Translations under genes and position numbers: made by a program
Source of the DNA: Flavobacteriaceae bacterium
GTDB lineage: Bacteria > Bacteroidota > Bacteroidia > Flavobacteriales > Flavobacteriaceae
Direction of reading: 5' to 3'
DNA length: 9,617 nucleotides
Assembly: GCA_020347545.1 (NCBI GenBank)
Contig: CP070731.1
Location: forward strand, 1,746,444 to 1,756,060
The notes under the pieces: generated by a model
Seen by the model: only the letters and a program-made list of their open reading frames with translations
What the model was told of the DNA's origin: nothing
Databases searched by the model: none
Shown: piece after piece, positions 6,971 to 9,617 of the stretch
Layout: every line of letters begins with the position of its first letter
Position numbering within the stretch: position 1 is the first letter of the stretch

Positions 6971-8434
6971 ATGACCCCAATCAATAAGTTATCACTAAGA
7001 ACCAGGATCTTTATCGCAATGATCTTTATTGTTGTGATCGCTTCCATACTTATTGCGGCCGTAACCATTTACCAATTCAATGAGCAGGCTGAGGAGTACC
7101 ATATAAAAAGGCTTGAGAGAAAAGAAGAAGCTATCAAAGCTGCGATTGCCTATGAATTATTAAGAGACTCGATCAATGAGTTTGAAACGGTTTCCTTACC
7201 GATAATTCTTGAAAAAAAACTCAACGAGATTTCGGATATTCATAATCTCGATATCAATATTTACAACTTGAGAGGAGAACTGCTCAAAAGTTCTCAGTTT
7301 AAGAACCCGACAGATACTACTGATGCCAACCTGTCCAAGGATATTATGAAACGGATTATTTTTAATCCTGACCACAGGCTGGTTGTTCAAAAATCTTCTG
7401 CTGACGGGACGAAGTTCAAATCTTCGTATTCCTATCTGATTGGTTCTTACAACCAGGAAGTTGGAATTATTGGAGTACCTTATAAGCAGGATAACACCTT
7501 TCAGGAAAAAGAATTAAAAGAATTTTTAGAAAGGTTGCTCGTCGTATACCTGCTGATCTTTTTAATTGGAATTGTACTGGCTTATTTTCTATCCAAATAC
7601 ATTACAAAATCTTTGGAGAACGTAAGTAGAAAAATGAGACAGACCACTGTTGAAAGGACCAATGAAAAAATCATTCTCACCGATGCCAGCCAGGAGATTC
7701 TGAATCTTGTTGATTCCTATAACAGTATGATCGACGAAATTGAAGATTCCGCGGTCAAACTGGCCCAAAGTGAAAGAAAGCATGCCTGGAGAGAAATGGC
7801 AAAGCAAGTGGCTCATGAAATCAAGAATCCACTAACTCCCATGCGATTAACAGTTCAAAGTTTCGATCATAGTTTTGATGCTGATGATCCGGATTCTGTT
7901 TCTAAATTGCATGAATTTTGCGAAACTTTGATCCAGCAGATAGACATCATGAGTGAAATAGCCTCAGCCTTTTCAAATTTTGCTGAGATGCCAACGGCGA
8001 ATAAAGAAAAGCTGAATATTGTGGAAGAGGTAAAAAGGGCTTTGGACATTTTTCATGAACCTTACATAAGTTATCATCCGGATAAAAAGAAGATCATTGC
8101 AAGTGTGGATAAGATTCAGTTGACAAGAATTGTTACTAATTTGGTAACCAATGCAATTCACGCACTTGAAAATGTAGAGAACCCTCAGATTGATGTTCGG
8201 GTCTACGATACTCGCCGGGAAGTGTTTATAGAGGTTGAGGACAACGGTAAAGGAATAGAAAAAGAGGATGCATCTAAAATTTTTGAGCCCAAATTCACTA
8301 CAAAATCGAGTGGTATGGGCTTGGGGCTTCCTATGGTAAAGAATATTGTTGAGGCTTATAACGGCAAAATTTCATTTACCTCGGGAGATAACGAAAAGAC
8401 CGTATTTTCAGTATCTTTACCTAAAGAGAACTAG
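6971..8434 (+). CDS. Membrane sensor histidine kinase, NtrY-like
   Basis: This 487-residue inner-membrane kinase has TM1 at about residues 12-34, a periplasmic domain of about 150 residues with no recognised fold, and TM2 at about 189-207. A HAMP-type linker runs to about residue 260. The dimerisation helix HAWREMAKQVAHEIKNPLTP carries phospho-acceptor His282, and the WREMA and KNPLTP wording is typical of the NtrY/NtrB-like group. The ATP-binding domain is canonical: N box NLVTNAIHAL (Asn394), G1 DNGKGI (Asp424) and FEPKFTTKSSGMGLGLPMV. The family normally phosphorylates NtrC-like regulators with sigma-54 activation domains, but no such gene is in the window. ATG at 6971 follows the A-rich leader gaaaaagca. 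It is a different subfamily from the kinase before it, so the pair is not a simple recent duplication. Signal unknown. Confidence 0.92.
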   Translation: MTPINKLSLRTRIFIAMIFIVVIASILIAAVTIYQFNEQAEEYHIKRLERKEEAIKAAIAYELLRDSINEFETVSLPIILEKKLNEISDIHNLDINIYNLRGELLKSSQFKNPTDTTDANLSKDIMKRIIFNPDHRLVVQKSSADGTKFKSSYSYLIGSYNQEVGIIGVPYKQDNTFQEKELKEFLERLLVVYLLIFLIGIVLAYFLSKYITKSLENVSRKMRQTTVERTNEKIILTDASQEILNLVDSYNSMIDEIEDSAVKLAQSERKHAWREMAKQVAHEIKNPLTPMRLTVQSFDHSFDADDPDSVSKLHEFCETLIQQIDIMSEIASAFSNFAEMPTANKEKLNIVEEVKRALDIFHEPYISYHPDKKKIIASVDKIQLTRIVTNLVTNAIHALENVENPQIDVRVYDTRREVFIEVEDNGKGIEKEDASKIFEPKFTTKSSGMGLGLPMVKNIVEAYNGKISFTSGDNEKTVFSVSLPKEN

Positions 8435-8449
8435 TTTCAATTACATTTT

Positions 8450-9223
8450 ATGAAATATCAAAATATTATTGCAGAACATGAAGATCATCTTGGTTTTATA
8501 ACCATTGAAAGACCTAAAAAACTCAATGCATTAAACAAAGCCACAATTGAAGAACTGAGTGATGCATTCAAGGTTTTGGAAGCAGATATCGATATAAGAG
8601 CAATTATTATTACCGGAAGCGGAGAGAAAGCCTTTGTTGCCGGTGCAGATATTTCTGAATTTTCTGATTTTGATGTTGATGAAGGAAAGCGGCTGGCCGA
8701 GAGTGGCCAAACCCTGCTTTTTGATCTTGTTTCGGAACTTTCAACTCCGGTTATCGCTGCGGTAAATGGATTTGCCTTAGGTGGGGGACTTGAATTGGCC
8801 ATGGCCTGTCATATTAGAGTTGGAAGCGAGAATGCCAGGATGGGACTTCCTGAAGTTTCACTAGGGCTTATTCCGGGCTATGGAGGGACCCAAAGGCTTA
8901 CACAACTGGTTGGTAAGGGGAAAGCTTTGGAAATGATCACTACCGGAGGGATGATAACGGCAGATGAAGCCTTAAAATGGGGTTTGGTGAATCATGTGGT
9001 ATCCCAGGAAGAGCTTATGGATTTCTGCGAAAAACTGGGCAATAAAATTGCTAAAAATTCACCAAATGCAATCAAAGCGGCAATTAAAGCCGTCAACGCC
9101 AATGCTAAAGAATCGGTTGATGGGTTTAAGGTTGAAATCGAAGAATTTGGTAATTGCTTTGGAACAAAGGATTTTGAAGAAGGGACGACAGCATTTCTGG
9201 AAAAGCGAAAACCAAACTTTTAA
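8450..9223 (+). CDS. Enoyl-CoA hydratase/isomerase (crotonase family)
   Basis: This cytoplasmic enzyme most likely adds water across the double bond of a 2-enoyl-CoA, as in beta-oxidation or short-chain acyl-CoA metabolism. The 257 residues are the normal single-domain length. The CoA-binding and oxyanion motif is VAGADISEF (63-71), and AAVNGFALGGGLELAMAC (103-120) carries catalytic Glu115. MGLPEVSLGLIPGYGGTQRL (131-150) carries Glu135. The 20-residue spacing of the two glutamates equals that of Glu144 and Glu164 in rat mitochondrial hydratase, so true hydratase activity is favoured over isomerase-only members. The exact chain length or pathway (fatty-acid, crotonyl-CoA or aromatic degradation) cannot be told. 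The ATG at 8450 is 15 bases after the NtrY-like kinase, so co-transcription is likely. It ends 9 bases before the convergent neighbour. Confidence 0.95.
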   Translation: MKYQNIIAEHEDHLGFITIERPKKLNALNKATIEELSDAFKVLEADIDIRAIIITGSGEKAFVAGADISEFSDFDVDEGKRLAESGQTLLFDLVSELSTPVIAAVNGFALGGGLELAMACHIRVGSENARMGLPEVSLGLIPGYGGTQRLTQLVGKGKALEMITTGGMITADEALKWGLVNHVVSQEELMDFCEKLGNKIAKNSPNAIKAAIKAVNANAKESVDGFKVEIEEFGNCFGTKDFEEGTTAFLEKRKPNF

Positions 9224-9232
9224 CAGGGATTT

Positions 9233-9617
9233 TTATCTTTCACCTTCCCATTCCTGATAGAACTGTTTGAGGTATAACTCCATAAATTGATGCCTTTCTT
9301 CGGCTAAATTCCTGCCCGTATCTGTATTCATCATGTCCTTTAGCAGGAGCAGTTTTTCGTAAAAATGATTGATCGTGGGCGCCTTGCTTTTTTTGTAAGA
9401 TTCCTTGTCCATATTCAGCACCGGGTCTATCTCGGGGTCATAAAGAGCACGGTTTTTAAATCCACCGTAGTTAAAGGCCCTTGCTATTCCAATAGCCCCG
9501 ATGGCATCAAGCCTGTCCGCATCCTGTATGATTTTCAACTCCGGAGATTCAAAAGTATTCTCGCTCTTGTCCTCAAGGCTTGATTTAAATGAAACATATT
9601 TAATAATATTAGAGATA
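9233..9617 (-). CDS. HD-domain phosphohydrolase, YedJ-like (5' truncated)
   Basis: The last 127 residues of a minus-strand protein are visible. The frame stays open to the window edge at 9617, so the N-terminal half, including the first His and the His-Asp pair of the HD motif, is missing. The visible part contains SPELKIIQDADRLDAIGAIG (about 9488-9547 in reverse), whose Asp-Ala-Asp stretch is the last metal-ligand region of HD hydrolases. NYGGFKNRALYDPE and a helical C-terminus with FYEKLLLLKDMM and GRNLAEERHQFM follow. This order is characteristic of the YedJ/YpgQ type of small HD proteins; related members act on nucleotides, but the substrate here is unknown. A TTG at 9536-9538 is only an internal codon, as recognisable family sequence continues upstream. 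It converges on the enoyl-CoA hydratase gene. Confidence 0.88.
   Translation of the reverse strand, partial: ISNIIKYVSFKSSLEDKSENTFESPELKIIQDADRLDAIGAIGIARAFNYGGFKNRALYDPEIDPVLNMDKESYKKSKAPTINHFYEKLLLLKDMMNTDTGRNLAEERHQFMELYLKQFYQEWEGER

Noticed and set aside
5145..8434. The two kinases as a recent tandem duplication
   Set aside because: They differ in length, sensor region, PAS content, DHp motif and G1 box; they belong to different subfamilies.
8485..8802. Open frame of 105 codons on the minus strand inside the enoyl-CoA hydratase gene
   Set aside because: It is antisense to a well-supported crotonase with all motifs; its product is Ser/Ala-rich low-complexity sequence with no recognisable domain.
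9365..9583. Open frame of 72 codons on the + strand opposite the HD-domain gene
   Set aside because: The minus strand here encodes clear YedJ-like sequence; the + strand product shows no family features.
1..9617. Insertion sequences, CRISPR arrays, tRNA or rRNA genes, attachment sites
   Set aside because: No transposase, no regularly spaced repeats and no RNA gene signatures seen; spacers are too short to hold them.

Overview
The window looks like a chromosomal segment of a Bacteroidota species, most likely a member of the Flavobacteriia. Four things suggest this. The DNA is moderately AT-rich. The tryptophan genes run in the order (trpE)-trpG-trpD-trpC-trpF-trpB-trpA, with trpC and trpF as separate genes. 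Shine-Dalgarno sequences are mostly replaced by plain A-rich leaders. The promoter-like motifs are of the TTG / TAnnTTTG kind typical of this phylum. This assignment comes from protein motifs and gene order only, without a database comparison.

Positions 1-5024 hold the distal part of a tryptophan operon: trpG (5' end cut by the window edge), trpD, trpC, trpF, trpB and trpA, all on the + strand. Together with trpE, expected just upstream, they would convert chorismate to anthranilate, phosphoribosyl-anthranilate, CdRP, indole-glycerol phosphate and finally tryptophan. All visible catalytic residues are present and no gene is broken. The genes are tightly packed (13-base gap, near-overlap, 11-base overlap, 0-base gap) except for a 73-base spacer before trpA.

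Positions 5025-5144 form the main non-coding spacer. It holds a candidate promoter, TTGTT direct repeats and a perfect 11-base inverted repeat whose right arm reaches the start codon of the next gene.

Positions 5145-8434 encode two different membrane sensor histidine kinases in tandem, one PhoR/RprX-like and one NtrY-like. There is no response regulator beside either, and each has its own candidate promoter. Positions 8450-9223 encode an enoyl-CoA hydratase of the crotonase family, 15 bases after the second kinase. The window ends with the 3' part of a convergent, minus-strand HD-domain phosphohydrolase of the YedJ type.

Overall this is largely conserved housekeeping sequence. No mobile element, CRISPR array, RNA gene or obviously new multi-gene system was seen. 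The most interesting points are the inverted repeat around the first kinase's start, the non-ATG starts, the altered ATP-site motif of the first kinase, and the two orphan kinases between biosynthetic and fatty-acid genes.
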